NCBI RefSeq assembly: GCF_043290135.1
Contig: NC_134702.1
Coordinates: forward strand, 81,848,817 to 81,912,816
Source of the DNA: Rhipicephalus microplus
Lineage: Eukaryota; Arthropoda; Arachnida; Ixodida; Ixodidae
DNA length: 64,000 bases
Direction of reading: 5' to 3'
Shown: positions 11,695-21,926 of the stretch, piece by piece
Layout: every line of letters starts with the position of its first letter
How positions within the stretch are numbered: the stretch's first letter is position 1
Notes under the pieces: generated by a model
Database searches by the model: none
Told to the model about the DNA's origin: nothing
Seen by the model: only the letters and a program-made list of their open reading frames with translations
Program-made: the position numbers and the translations under genes

Positions 11695-11840
11695 ATAGGG
11701 GAGTTTATTAGACCAAATTGTAAGGCAAATGTGAAGAAAGAAAAGTGGATGAAAAGATAACTTGCCGTGGGCAGGAACCGAACCTGTGACTTTCGAATAA
11801 CGCGTTCGATGCTCTACCATTGAGCTACCATGGCGGCTAT
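11695..11840 (-). mobile_element. tRNA-derived SINE, second family, copy 1
   Basis: On the minus strand the copy begins with a tRNA-like head, GCCGCCATGGTAGCTCAATG (A box within), then a B box GGTTCGGTTCC and a terminal GCCCACGGCAAG. A body follows, running TTATCTTTTC, ACATTTGCCTTACAATTTG, CTAATAAACTCCCC. The acceptor halves can pair only partly, and position 33 of the anticodon loop is not T, so it is not a usable tRNA gene. Confidence 0.75.
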
Positions 11841-12134
11841 CCTCCCAGCAACCTAATTGGGTATATATGTGAATTTAAACGTGGAGTGTCATTCAGCGTC
11901 ATCTGTAGCCATTGCGGCGAGTGTGGCACACTCTTTTATGAGCCTTTGTGGCGTCACGTAGCACCTGAACTTATTACTAGCTGGCAGCTGACCAATAGTC
12001 CCTCGTATACAACTTAAGGCACCAAGTCTGCCAGTACGAGACCTTTCCTAATGAACAAGGAAAGAAGTGTATACTTAAGGGTTCGTTTTTCCGTGTTTTG
12101 AAACAATATTAAGGAAATCTGTTCAGCAGACAAT

Positions 12135-12310
12135 AATGCCAAGGAATGCCAAGGAAAGTCACAGGAACCGAACCTGCGACCTTCGAGTAGTTTTTGTTAT
12201 TCGAAGGTCGCAGGTTCGGTTCCTGCCCACGGCAAGTTATCTTTTCACCCACTTTAATTTCTTCACATTTACCTTACAATTTGTTCTAATAAGTTCCCCT
12301 ATACTTTCCT
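12135..12310 (+). mobile_element. tRNA-derived SINE, second family, copy 2 with inverted partner
   Basis: The plus-strand part (from 12201) repeats the B-box region and body of the 11.7-kb copy (GGTTCGGTTCCTGCCCACGG, TTATCTTTTCACCCAC, TTCACATTTACCTTACAA, TTCCTTGGCACTATCATCTG). Immediately to its left is an inverted partial copy of the same element (tail plus B-box region). The two lie head to head and form the hairpin annotated separately. Confidence 0.7.
12163..12224. repeat. perfect 24-bp inverted repeat, 14-nt loop
   Basis: Arms at 12163-12186 and 12201-12224 are exact reverse complements and are made of two inverted copies of the SINE B-box region. The 14-nt spacer is gtagtttttgttat. A transcript would fold into a stable hairpin. 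Confidence 0.9.
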
Positions 12311-12340
12311 TGGCACTATCATCTGTTCAATTTCAATATA

Positions 12341-12343
<3 letters not shown>

Positions 12344-12378
<35 letters not shown>
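12344..12378. repeat. TA dinucleotide microsatellite
   Basis: A pure alternating TA run directly abutting the 3' LTR of the old minus-strand element. Confidence 0.95.
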
Positions 12379-12381
<3 letters not shown>

Positions 12382-12472
12382 CGCTTGGTGTTGCCTGGCG
12401 CATACCTCATGCTTATTCCATTCTCACTTCTTCATCAGCCTCTACCGTTGGTCACTCTATTCCTACGTCACA
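12379..12472 (-). repeat. 3' LTR of the old element (94 bp)
   Basis: On the minus strand it starts TGTGACGTAG, carries GAGGCTGATGAAGAAG and an AATAAGC polyadenylation-like signal, and ends GTCA. It aligns along its whole length with 19572-19664. The adjacent internal base run is the purine tract GGGAGGGGAAAGGA, as expected for a plus-strand primer. Confidence 0.7.
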
Positions 12473-12751
12473 GGATCCTTTCCCCTCCCGAAAGAATGCG
12501 CGAGCTACAACTACAAACTATGAAGCATGAACAAGTTGTGTCTCATCATTGAAAAAAAAAATGTCAGGAAATGCTGTAGCTCCACGCAATATGAGAGTTA
12601 GATAAACTTGCACAAAATTTCACATGAGAGGTCAGCATGTCCGGTGATATCTAATGGAGCTCTCTGGTGGGCGCGGCTGGCGGTTGTGTTCGGGACATTA
12701 CAAGCACTGCTTTAACGCTGAAATTTGTGATGAAAAAGCAGTTATAGCGAG
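12473..12751 (-). other. left internal remnant of the old element
   Basis: It lies between the old 3' LTR and the Ty3 5' LTR. The polypurine tract is at its left edge. The rest shows no coding motif. It joins 17998 onward if the Ty3 element is removed. Confidence 0.5.
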
Positions 12752-12915
12752 TGTAGTGGAGCATACGCACTAACGTGTATGCGCCTTCTAAAGAGAAGGA
12801 AAAACCCCGTGCTATGATTGCACGAGAACCTGGGCCGCCTTTACCAGACTTGTCGTACGGCCATTTTTCGTTGCGACTTCGTTGCGACTTCTGCGGTTCA
12901 GTAAACGTCATCACA
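12752..12915 (+). repeat. 5' LTR of the Ty3 element
   Basis: 164 bp, from TGTAGTGGAGCATACGCACT to AAACGTCATCACA. Relative to the 3' LTR it has seven substitutions and no indel. An internal CGTTGCGACTTCGTTGCGAC duplication is present in both. Confidence 0.95.
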
Positions 12916-12940
12916 TTTGGTAGAGGCTGCTGAGATCCCC
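12916..12940 (+). promoter_or_regulatory. probable tRNA primer-binding site
   Basis: The sequence TGGTAGAGGCTGCTGAG starts two bases after the 5' LTR. TGG would pair with a tRNA CCA end. The primer tRNA was not identified. Confidence 0.5.
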
Positions 12941-12993
12941 AAGCAGACCTGGAGCTCCGCTCTCACAAGTTGCCCGAGAGACCACTGCAAAAC

Positions 12994-14244
12994 ATGACTG
13001 ACGCAGTCGCCAACCAGCCCATCCCAGCCCAGCCAGCACCACCGGCTGTCCCGTCTACCTGCCCCGGCACTACTCGCCAACGGGACCCACCAATCTTCAG
13101 CTGCAGTGGTGAGCAAGACGTCGAAGACTGGCTCTCCTTGTACGAACGCGTAAGCGCCAGCAACAAGTGGGACAACGACTCTAAGCTCGCCTACGTTACC
13201 TTTTACTTGGCAGACGTAGCTAAACTTTGGTTTACGAACCGCGAAACCGCCATCGCCAACTGGTCCTCCTTTAAGGCACTCGTGACTGAAGCGTTCGGCC
13301 GACCAGAGGTCCGCAAGCTCCGCGCTGACCAGCGCCTGCGCCACCGAGCCCAGCAGCCTGGCGAGACATTTACTAGTTACATAGAGGACGTGCTCGACTT
13401 CTGCAGGCGTGTGAATCCATCTATGCCCGAAGACGAAAAAAATCGGCAGATTCTCAAGGACATCGAGGATGGCGCATGCCAGATGTTGCTAGCAAAAAGC
13501 CCAAACACGGTGGCAATCCTCGTAAACCTCTGCCAGGGCTTTGATGAATTGCGCCGTCACCATTCCATCGCCCGACAGAGTGTCCCACCGCCGGATTCGA
13601 TCTCGGCCGTCGCACTCACAAATGCCAACGTTCGCCAAGAAAGTCTGTCCAACCAGATCAAAGACATCATCAGGGAGGAAGTCGCCCGACAGCTCTCCCA
13701 TCTGCCGCATAGCGACGCACCCACCGCAAACCTGCCTTCGACACTGCAGCAGGCCATACGCACTGAAATTTGTGATGTCCTCCCTACAGTGCAGGCTCCT
13801 TACCCATGCACTTCAGTAGCACCTAATCTCTCAGCTGTCAGCTACGCACCACCTGCACCACCTTCACCTCTCAGCTACACAGCTGTGGTCGCACGGCCCC
13901 CATCGCATCCAGTCGTCTTATCAGCTCCACCTCCTCTGGCCTCGCCTCCAGTTTACAGGCCCTCAGCTCGCTTTTTCCGTCGATCTAATGAGTGGCACAC
14001 CCAAGACAATCGTCCTATCTGCTTCGCCTGTGGCATGGCTGGCCACATTGCACGCTTCTGCCGCCGTCGCCCCACACCTGCAAACGCGTACTTCGGAACT
14101 CCTACCTACGCGCCGCAGAAGGCCACCGCATCTGCATATGAACAGTGGCACTCAGACTCGGATCGCCGCCCATCGATCAACTGCTCGTTTCCCATCCCCT
14201 CGTCGCCGATCGCCATCGCCTATGCGTCGTCGACCACCTCCTGA
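12994..14244 (+). CDS. Gag polyprotein of the Ty3 element
   Basis: An uninterrupted 416-codon frame, taken from the first ATG; it is also open upstream to a TTG at 12970. In this family Gag forms the cytoplasmic particle that packages the element RNA. Residues about 30-200 resemble the retrotransposon gag core: a WLSLYERV segment, a KLWF segment around residue 75, then helical, charged blocks up to a DELRRHH stretch. A Pro/Ala/Ser-rich linker follows. A single CCHC zinc knuckle starts at residue 343 (C-X2-C-X4-H-X4-C, CFACGMAGHIARFC) and is followed by a basic RRR patch. The pol frame overlaps the 3' end in the -1 frame, so Pol would need ribosomal frameshifting. It is the only intact frame of the element. 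Confidence 0.88.
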   Translation: MTDAVANQPIPAQPAPPAVPSTCPGTTRQRDPPIFSCSGEQDVEDWLSLYERVSASNKWDNDSKLAYVTFYLADVAKLWFTNRETAIANWSSFKALVTEAFGRPEVRKLRADQRLRHRAQQPGETFTSYIEDVLDFCRRVNPSMPEDEKNRQILKDIEDGACQMLLAKSPNTVAILVNLCQGFDELRRHHSIARQSVPPPDSISAVALTNANVRQESLSNQIKDIIREEVARQLSHLPHSDAPTANLPSTLQQAIRTEICDVLPTVQAPYPCTSVAPNLSAVSYAPPAPPSPLSYTAVVARPPSHPVVLSAPPPLASPPVYRPSARFFRRSNEWHTQDNRPICFACGMAGHIARFCRRRPTPANAYFGTPTYAPQKATASAYEQWHSDSDRRPSINCSFPIPSSPIAIAYASSTTS

Positions 14245-17200
14245 GTAGGGAAACTAATCAGTGCAGTTCCGGAGGCAAGAACTGCAACTTGTGCGAAATT
14301 CCCAAGGCCCCCGTTTTCGCCGCAAATGTTGTTGATGTCGATGTTGAGGGAGTCGCTACATTAGCGTTAATTGCTACCGGGGCCACCGTTTCTGTGATGG
14401 ACGCCAAATTTTGTCGGAAACTGAAGAAAGTGACCACATCTCTCTGTGGCATGGTGCTGTCCACGGCTAGCGCGCAACGCATTCATCCCTCTGCTCTGTG
14501 TACGGCGCGCGTCGTCATCCAAGACGTTGTGTACGTCGTACAGTTTTTTGTTCTGCCATCTTGCTCTCATGACCTTATCCTCGGTTGGGATTTCTTATCA
14601 CGTCATGAAGCTATCATCGATTGTTCCCGTGCAGAAGTGTCCCTTGTGCCAACATATGAATTTCCCCCACCCGACCAGTCTCCTCGGCTCTGCAAACTCA
14701 TCGCTGACGACGACATCACCTTGCCACCGGGAGCTTCGGTCCCTACAAGCCTTTCATGTGTGGCGCAACCTGACGCCACGGTGGTGTTTACGCCATCTCC
14801 TGTTTTTACTGAACGCAAGGGCATCGTTCTCCCATTTGCCGTTCTTAAAATTGCGTCTGGTTTAACCGTAATTCTGGTTACCAACCACTGCAACTACCCC
14901 ATTGGCTTACTTCGTGGTGAAACGTTGGGATATGTGCAACCTGTCGACCATATCGATGATAATATTCTTCCCGGCGAAACGCCATGTCACATTGCTGCAA
15001 TAACTCATGCGTATGAGCCATCAAGTTTGTCAGCCTTCGACAAGGCTATTGACGCAGACCTTCCCCTCTCGCATCGCCGCCAACTTGTTGCTCTCCTTAA
15101 CAAGTTTCGCTCTTCTTTCGACTTTCAAGAACCTGCTTTGGGTCGCACCACGACTATCACTCATACTATTGACACCGGCTCACATTCGCCTCTGCGACAG
15201 CGTCCTTACGGCGTTTCCGCCGAAGAGCTCCGCGTCATTACGGAGCAAATAGACGACATGCTTAAACGTGGAGTGATACAGCCTTCTCAAAGCGCTTGGT
15301 CATCACCTGTGGTTCTGGTAAAGAAAAAAAGATGGCACCGTTCGATTTTGCGTGGACTATCGCCGCCTAAACGAGATTACGAAGAAAGATGTCTACCCGC
15401 TACCACGAATAGACGATACTCTTGACTGTTTACAAGGCGCCGAGTACTTTACATCCTTGTATCTGCGTTCTGGGTATTGGTAGGTGCCAATGGCTGAATG
15501 TGATCGCCCTAAAACAGCCTTTGTAACGCCAGATGGCCTATATGAGTTCAAAATGATGCCGTTTGGTCTCTGCAACGCACCTGTCACATTTGAGCGCACG
15601 ATCGATACCATCATGCATGTCCATACATGGAAAACTTGCTTGTGTTACCTGGACGACATCGTAGTCTTTTCGTCTGATTTCCTGACACATTTTGTTCGCC
15701 TCCACGAGATTCTGACGTGTCTAACTTCTGCGGGCCTACAACTTAACTCCAAGAAGTGCCACTTCGCAGCACGAAAACTAACCATCTTGGGACATGTCAT
15801 CACAAGAGACGGTGTTCTTCCGGATCCCGATAAGCTTCGGGCTGTTGCTGACTTGCCGTTGCCCACATCACTGAAAGCCCTAAGAAGTTTCGTCGGTCTC
15901 TGCTCCTACTTTCGTCGCTTCGTGCGCAACTTCGCGTCCATCATCGCACCTCTCACGAGTCTGCTTTCCAACAGCAAAGGTATATCTGCATGGTCACCTG
16001 CATGTGACGACGCATTTCGCCAGCTGCGCCGCCTGCAGACCTCATCACCCATTCTTCGTCACTACGACCCCGCTGCTGCCACAGAAATTCACACCGATGC
16101 AAGTGGCATCGGTCTTGGTGCAGTTTTGGCACAACGTAAAGGCACCCAAGCCGAATACGTAGTCGCCTATGCAAGTCGCGCTCTCAAGAAGGCTGAATTG
16201 AATTACTCCGTGACAGAGAAGGAGTGTTTGGCCATAATCTGGGCCTTGACGAAGTTTCGCCCGTACCTTTACGGCCGCCCTTTCGACGTGGTCACAGACC
16301 ACCACGCTCTATGTTGGCTGCCCACATTGAAAGACCCGTCCGGACGCCTGGGACGTTGGGCACTTCGATTGCAAGAATACGACATCCGTGTAAAATATAT
16401 CCTTCCGGTCGCAAGCATGTGGATGCCGATGCACTTTCGCGATCGCCATTAACCCCAGATGTGGCTTCTATGTCACCACTTTTTACCACCTTGTCACCCA
16501 TAGACACCACTGACATGCTTTCGGAGCAGCGTAAAGATCCATACCTTGCATTGTTACTCGACTACCTTACCGATCCATCTGCTGTCCCTTTCACGAGAGC
16601 GCTACGCCGACAAGCAGCCCACTTTTCCGTGCGAGACAGCATTCTGTACCGCCGCAACTACATGCCTGGTGGTCGGAAGTGGCTCCTTGCTGTCCCAACG
16701 CATATGCGCTCTGACATCTGCATGAATTTCCATGCAGACCCCCAAAGTGCTCACGCAGGTGTCCTGAAAACCTACGAAAGGCTGCGCCAACAATATTACT
16801 GGCAAGGAATGTATCGCTTTGTGCAGAATTACGTTCAGTCTTGCACCACTTGCCAACAGAACAAGACACCTCCGTGGCACCTTACTGGCATGTTACAGCC
16901 GCTCCCATGCCCGGCTCGCCCATTCGACCACGTGAGTCGAATTTCTATGGCCCCCTCCCGTATAGTCACTCTGGAAACCGGTGGATTATTGTCGGCGTTG
17001 ATCATCTGACACGCTACGCTGAGACTGCAGCTCTTCTGGCAGCGACCGCCCACGAATTTGCACTCTTCATTCTGCGCAGCTTCATTTTCCGCCATGGGGC
17101 TCCACGGGAATTACTCAGTGATAGGGGTCGAGTGTTCTTGTCGGAGGTCGTCTAAGCTATTCTCGCTGAATGCAACATCATCCACCGGAAATCTACCGCA

Positions 17201-17797
17201 TACCATCCACAGACGAATGGTCTCACTGAATGGTTCAACCGCACACTTGGCGACATGCCGAGGATGTACACATCTTCCGACCACACTAACTGGGACGCTG
17301 TCTTACCTTTTGTTACCTTCGCTTACAACACCGTGACGCAAGCGACTACCGGTTTTCCCCCGTTCTTTCTGTTGTACGGCCGCGAACCATCTCACCCACT
17401 CGACACCATACTCCCGTACCGCCCTGATGCATCGGAGTGCTCCCCGCTTTCGGAAGTCGCCAGATACGCTGAAGACTGCCGTCAGTTGGCTCGGTCTATG
17501 ACAAGTGAGGCACAAGATCTACAAAAAACCCGACATGATGACGCTTCTCACATAGCGCCTACGTTTCGTACTGGCTCCATCGTGTTGCTTTGGGTGCCCC
17601 CGCACGTTCCTGGCCTGTCTTCTAAGCTTCTGGCCCGGTACCATGGTCCATACCGTGTCATTGACGCAACCTCGCTGGTGAATTACATCATCGAGCCCCT
17701 AACACAATCGCCAGATTTGCGCCGTCGAGGACGCGAGACCGTACACGTCGACAGTCTCAAGCCCTCCTACGACCCCCTCATAGTGCCTACTTCCTGA
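14145..17797 (+). pseudogene. Pol polyprotein of the Ty3 element, multiply broken
   Basis: Domain order is protease, RT, RNase H, integrase. The protease active site reads IATGAT, with Ala (codon 14373-14375) for the catalytic Asp. An extra A in the run at 15324-15330 shifts the frame inside RT finger motifs. The first RT catalytic Asp is Tyr (15460-15462), followed by a TAG at 15481. YLDD (about 15.65 kb) survives. RNase H keeps IHTDAS and the TEKECLAI block. A second frameshift lies at 16395-16400 (TATAT). The integrase zinc region (paired His, then CTTC) is readable. A third shift lies near 16.93-16.95 kb, where the first catalytic Asp appears as Asn. The later LSDRG and GLTEWFN motifs remain. 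A TAA at 17153 cuts the core. The C-terminal GPY module (HGPYRV) is present and there is no obvious chromodomain. Confidence 0.92.
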
Positions 17798-17819
17798 GTC
17801 GCCAGGATGGCTACTCTTC

Positions 17820-17833
17820 ACCCCGGGGGGTAT
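17820..17833 (+). promoter_or_regulatory. probable polypurine tract
   Basis: A short GGGGGG run preceding the 3' LTR by three bases is the only purine block in the expected place. It is short and interrupted compared with typical tracts. Confidence 0.45.
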
Positions 17834-17997
17834 TGTAGTGGAGCATACGCACTAACGTGTATGCGCCTTCCAAAGAGAAGGAAAAACCCCGTGCTCTGAT
17901 TGCACGAGAAGCTGGGCCACCTTTGCCAGACTTGTCGTACGGCCATTTTTCGTTGCGACATCGTTGCGACTTCTCCGGTTCAGTAAACGTCATCACA
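17834..17997 (+). repeat. 3' LTR of the Ty3 element
   Basis: 164 bp, the same ends as the 5' LTR and about 96% identical to it. It is followed immediately by the CGAG target-site copy. Confidence 0.95.
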
Positions 17998-19430
17998 CGA
18001 GGAATGAACAAGGATGGGACGCCTTGGAACACTCATTGCTCGAGCTTTGCAGACGTCGGGTTTTTTTGTTGTGAAGTTGTGTTTGTTTGAGTTTGCGTAT
18101 TCGTTGGCTGACGGGGTGATGCCTTTGTCTTTCCGGAAAACAGGACGTGGTTTTACGCCGCTTGTGTCGTTTCGTCCCCTGTTGTTTCAATCACTTTAAT
18201 CATAGGCTCCGTCTTGATCTTTGCCGGATAAAACTTGTGCGATGTTTCGTTTCGGGAAAATGTTTTGAATCCGATGTCTTCTTTCTTTCAAGGGAAACAT
18301 CTTTAATTTGTCGTTGCTTCACTTGACTCGCTTGTAGACGCCTTCCTTTAACCCTTGAGTGATCGTCCAAGGATGTTTCTGTTCGTCGTTGTCCTTGTTG
18401 GTGTAGCCCTTGCATTCTCTGTTGTTCTTGGACTTGCTGGCATTGATTATGTTGCTGCGAAAACAGCTGATGTGGCAGCCTTTTTGGCCATGACACTGAT
18501 TTTCTGGGCAATCGGTTGTGGTGGCCAGTGGGCTGGTAGTTGTCTCTAGGCTGTTGTGTTGAATTTCGGGTAATGAGGGTAATGCTTCAGAGTTGACAGA
18601 TCGCTCTTCAAGGGCTTCTTCTTCGCTGTTCACTCCGAGTGGTTCTTGCGCCTGCTAGCGTGCGAGGTTCGATGCGTCTGAGCCTTCGGTTTTACCATTG
18701 GTTTTACTTAGACTGTCTAGAGTGTGTGCACGGGACGGTGATGCATGAAACCGTACGGAAAGACCATGGCTTGACAGGGTATGTTCCCGATGCGTCAGCA
18801 GGTCTGCGGTGAGCACAACGTTCTTATGAGGCAAACGGTGATCGTTAGTAGAACTTGAAGAGCTGCTTGATGAACAACCGGGTGGTGGACAATGTATGCG
18901 AGATGAAGCATGAAGGGTATCAGTAGGGTGAGCGGCATCTTGTGTCATATGTTGGTGTGACGACTTTGGAAATGCCGCCTTTAGTGCAGAAGGGAGGCGC
19001 GCTCGATGGTTGGGTTTCTCCCGAAATACGCATGGCGCCTTTCAGTAAACTCATGTGCCGCTTCGTCTTGTGGCAGTTGTTGATTCACACTGAGCTTTCG
19101 AATGCTTGAAGATTACTTAGGGAATTGACGATAGAGTGTGGTTGTCTCCAAATGGTTGGCAATAAGTAGGTCTTGGTCATAGTCGTTAAACCGGGCGGTC
19201 ATCTTTTTGAAAACGACGAGTCATGGCAAAAGGTGAAAGATGTGGGCGAGGTAAAACTTAGATGCCTCACTGAAGATGTAGTCGGTGAAGTAGGTGATAA
19301 TCTCCCGTTCCGACCAGGATGCAGTGACGGCATGGAGTTCGAATAGGTTAAACCACTTCTGAACGGGTCCGTCGTCCTCCGCTTATCCTCTGTACTTTGG
19401 GATGCCAAGGCCATCCGATGATTCTGGCAT
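17998..19430 (-). pseudogene. decayed gag of the old LTR element
   Basis: On the minus strand the frame opens with an ATG at 19428-19430, about 140 nt inside the 5' LTR, as expected for gag. The first about 150 codons resemble a retrotransposon gag core (VQKWFNLFELHAVTASWSE, ITYFTDYIF, FYLAHIF, KKMTARFNDYDQDLL) but contain stops and shifts. Distally, a low-complexity Ser-rich segment (18.65-18.95 kb) and a Cys/His cluster (CPENQCHGQKGCHISC, about 18.5 kb) precede a basic tail. No protease or RT follows before the element's 3' LTR. It is non-functional. It could instead be ORF1 of another retroelement class, but the LTR frame favours gag. Confidence 0.6.
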
Positions 19431-19571
19431 GGTGCTGGTGGCCGCGTGCTGCTGGGAGATGATTTGGTAGTCGATTCATCATCAGGGCGTCTTGTGGGGA
19501 ACTGCGTCGATGATGAGACACTGATGAACGGGCCGGCAGGTCTTCATCCCGCTGACTCGCGCGACGCTATA

Positions 19572-19663
19572 TGTAGGAGACGTGGCCTGGCTCATGCCGC
19601 ATGTTTATTCTATTCCTTCTTCTTCATCAGCTTCTACCATCAGTCACTGCCTGTCTATTTCAC

Positions 19664-19664
<1 letters not shown>
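19572..19664 (-). repeat. 5' LTR of the old element (93 bp)
   Basis: On the minus strand it starts TGTGAAATAG, has GAAGCTGATGAAGAAG and AATAAAC, and ends CTCCTACA. It aligns along its length with 12379-12472. Confidence 0.7.
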
Positions 19665-19694
<30 letters not shown>

Positions 19695-19838
19695 TGTATG
19701 TATGTATGTATGTATGTATGTATGTATGTATGTATGTATGTATGTATGTATGTATGTATGTATGTATGTATGTATGTATGTATGTATGTATGTATGTATG
19801 TATGTATGTATGTATGTATGTATGTATGTATGTATGTG
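19665..19838. repeat. ATGT tetranucleotide microsatellite
   Basis: About 43 near-perfect units. They open all six frames and create meaningless Tyr/Val/Cys/Met and Thr/Tyr/Ile/His repeat peptides. The run directly abuts the old 5' LTR and is followed by GTGTGTGT. Confidence 0.97.
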
Positions 19839-21692
19839 AGTGCGCACGCCCGCGTGGGCGCATGTGTGTGTGTTAGTGAAAGGAAAAAAAACACTCTGGA
19901 GTCAAACTTCTGAAACGTGTCAGTCCAGCGCGAGGAAAGTCGAAACGTGAACAAGTAAGATAACTCTGTGAACTCCAACTGACCATCCGTCTTCTTTTTG
20001 GTCTTCAGCGGTTAAACATGCAGCTGGTTGAATAACGGAAGAGCTAAAGTAAACCTACGCAGACTAAGGCGTTAACAAAAAAGTATACTTACATACACAG
20101 TAAAATGAGAGATAAATGACCGAGTACGAATGCAGAGAGGTATTCCACGAGCGCCAGTTTGGACGCCGAATCGAAAAAACATTGCCGGCGTAACGACGCT
20201 CAGGTCAACGGACATCCCAGAGCAATGTCTTGTTTTACTGGATTCTTTTCGAAAGCAAAGTTTTTTGTATAAAGCGCTCAGCTGAGAGAACTCGCGAAAT
20301 GGAACCAATGAAAAACGACCGCCTAGAAACGGAAGTGCATAAATCATTCAAGCACCAAACAAACGCGAATAGAACCAAAGCGCCTCTCTTTTCTAACACA
20401 TGCTCGGAGCATTTCCATCTACCCTGCTGTTTTACTTCAGTGCATTCTGGAGCAAACGCATTGGTACTCGTTGTTGTTCTGTACTTATCCTTTTTTTTTC
20501 ACGAACAAAGGAGTGGTAGAAGCATGCGATATAAAAAAAGAGGAACGTTGTCCCGGCGCTTATAATTGAACATTCACGTAAGTCACACAAAAGAAGGCAG
20601 TGATGGAAAAGATGCTAAAACATGCTAAACGCTCAGCACAGCACGGTTAGATTAAAGAAGCTGGGATTTTACTTGCAGAAGCCCCAGCCACTCTCCTCTG
20701 AAGATTACTGTTAGAAATAGTTTCAGCCTTTGTGTAGTTACTATTCACATATGTTTCTATTCTTATGCTCACTGCTGCGCGTGCAGCAATTTTTCTAAAT
20801 CTCAACAACTTGATGTTCAGGATTGCTTTCACCCTACCGAATACTCTCGCACGGCATATAATCCTCTGGAGCCTAGTACTATCGTCGGATGAATGAATGG
20901 TAAGGTACGTTAATGCAACACGAAATTAAAAACCTTAGCGTCCTGTCGAGGAGATTAACGGTGAGAAACGCACTTACACAAAGATATACAAAAACACACT
21001 CATAACGGAATACAACAATTACTCTATGCAGCGAATATCTTACACCTTACCAACCCTTTTGACCTCACGTCCTAAATCAAACATTGACATACCACTCACT
21101 TTTGTGCGAACACTGCGTGTCGATTTTATAAATATATGCTAACAAAGTAAACAAGAGTAACGCTGATGTAACCGTTTGGGTATGAATTAACAGTAATTTT
21201 TTCATGTTTCTATCTCATCATGGGTGCTGCCGCTGCCTGCATTATTGAGGTGGTTATGGGCCCCTGTCAAGTTGCTTGTGTTTCAAGCAACTTTTACCCG
21301 CAGTCTCCTCCATCGTTCATGGAAATAGAGAAATTATTAATATCGTTATTATTATTACTATGGCTTGAAAAGCACGGTTACAGCGGTCTGCCGTTTTCCT
21401 TACGATACGGCAACCTCGTTTGTTAGTGTTAATGGCTAAAGAACGTTTCCCATCAGTCCTCTCTAATTACGTTGATGGTAGCTGCAAGCTTTTGGTCCTC
21501 ATTACCAAATACCATCACTGCCGACCGTTGCGTTAGCAGGCTAAACAACTAACGCGAGGCAACGGAGCGCTAGGTTGTGCGTACTAAAGGATGTCAAGCG
21601 CCGCCGCAAGCAGCAGCTAAATTCACAAAATCCGTCTTTAGTTGGAGCGTTTTCACATTCACCAGCCGGCTTGACCCAACTGTGTACTCCAT
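19839..21692. other. unannotated stretch
   Basis: No frame over 111 codons and no recognised repeat. A/T-rich short runs only. Confidence 0.4.
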
Positions 21693-21926
21693 GCCCCGCC
21701 GCGGTGGTTTAGTGGCTATACTGGGCTGCCGACCCGCAGGTTGTGGGATCAAATCCCAGCTGCCGCGGCTGCATTTTCGATGGAAGCGGAAATGCTGAGG
21801 CTTGTGTTCTCAAATTTGGGTGCATGTTAAAGAACCCTAGGTGGTCGAAATTTCCGGAGCCCTCCACTACGGCGTCTCTCATAATTATATGGTGGTTTTG
21901 GGACGTTAAACCCCACATATCGATCA
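21693..21926 (+). mobile_element. near full-length Ruka-like SINE
   Basis: The best-preserved copy in the window, about 234 bp. The tRNA-like head starts CCCCGCCGCGGTGGTTTAGT, with an A-box-like GGTTTAGTGGCTATA and a B-box-like GTGGGATCAAATCCC. A GC-rich linker and the conserved body (AAAGAACCC, GGAGCCCTCCACTA, GGTTTTGGGACGTTAAACCC) follow, then an ATCGATCAA tail. The 15 nt before the head and the 15 nt after the tail agree at about 11 positions (AACTGTGTACTCCAT against AACTGTATATTCAAC), a plausible eroded TSD. Such SINEs are transcribed by pol III and mobilised by a partner LINE. Confidence 0.88.

Larger units (their letters stand above)
12752..17997 (+). mobile_element. Ty3-type LTR retrotransposon, pol inactivated
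   Basis: The element is 5246 bp, bounded by two 164-bp LTRs (TG...CA) and a 4-bp TSD, CGAG (12748-12751 and 17998-18001). The order is LTR, primer-binding region, gag, protease, RT, RNase H, integrase, purine tract, LTR; integrase lying after RNase H places it in Ty3. The LTRs differ at 7 of 164 sites (about 4%), so insertion is fairly old but far younger than the host element. gag is open, but pol has three frameshifts, two stops and several lost catalytic residues, so this copy cannot transpose alone. RNA packaging in trans would need intact relatives. Confidence 0.93.
12379..19664 (-). mobile_element. old gag-only LTR retroelement, split by a Ty3 insertion
   Basis: The element is read on the minus strand. 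A 93-bp 5' LTR (19572-19664) is followed by a decayed gag, then, across the Ty3 insertion, by a polypurine tract (12473-12490) and a 94-bp 3' LTR (12379-12472). Removing the 5.25-kb Ty3 element leaves about 2.04 kb, too short for pol. I saw no protease, RT or integrase motif in the internal 1.85 kb. The LTRs agree at roughly 70% of positions by hand count, so it is much older than its invader. Flanks are TA and ATGT microsatellites, so a TSD cannot be read. Its size and gag-only content fit non-autonomous TR-GAG-type elements, or an internally deleted copy. Confidence 0.65.

Noticed and set aside
11763..11838. Possible tRNA gene on the minus strand
   Set aside because: Good A and B boxes, but the anticodon loop lacks T33, acceptor pairing is poor, and the SINE body continues beyond it with another copy at 12.2 kb.
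19446..19978. Several open frames of 67-155 codons on both strands
   Set aside because: They are translations of the ATGT microsatellite in every frame.
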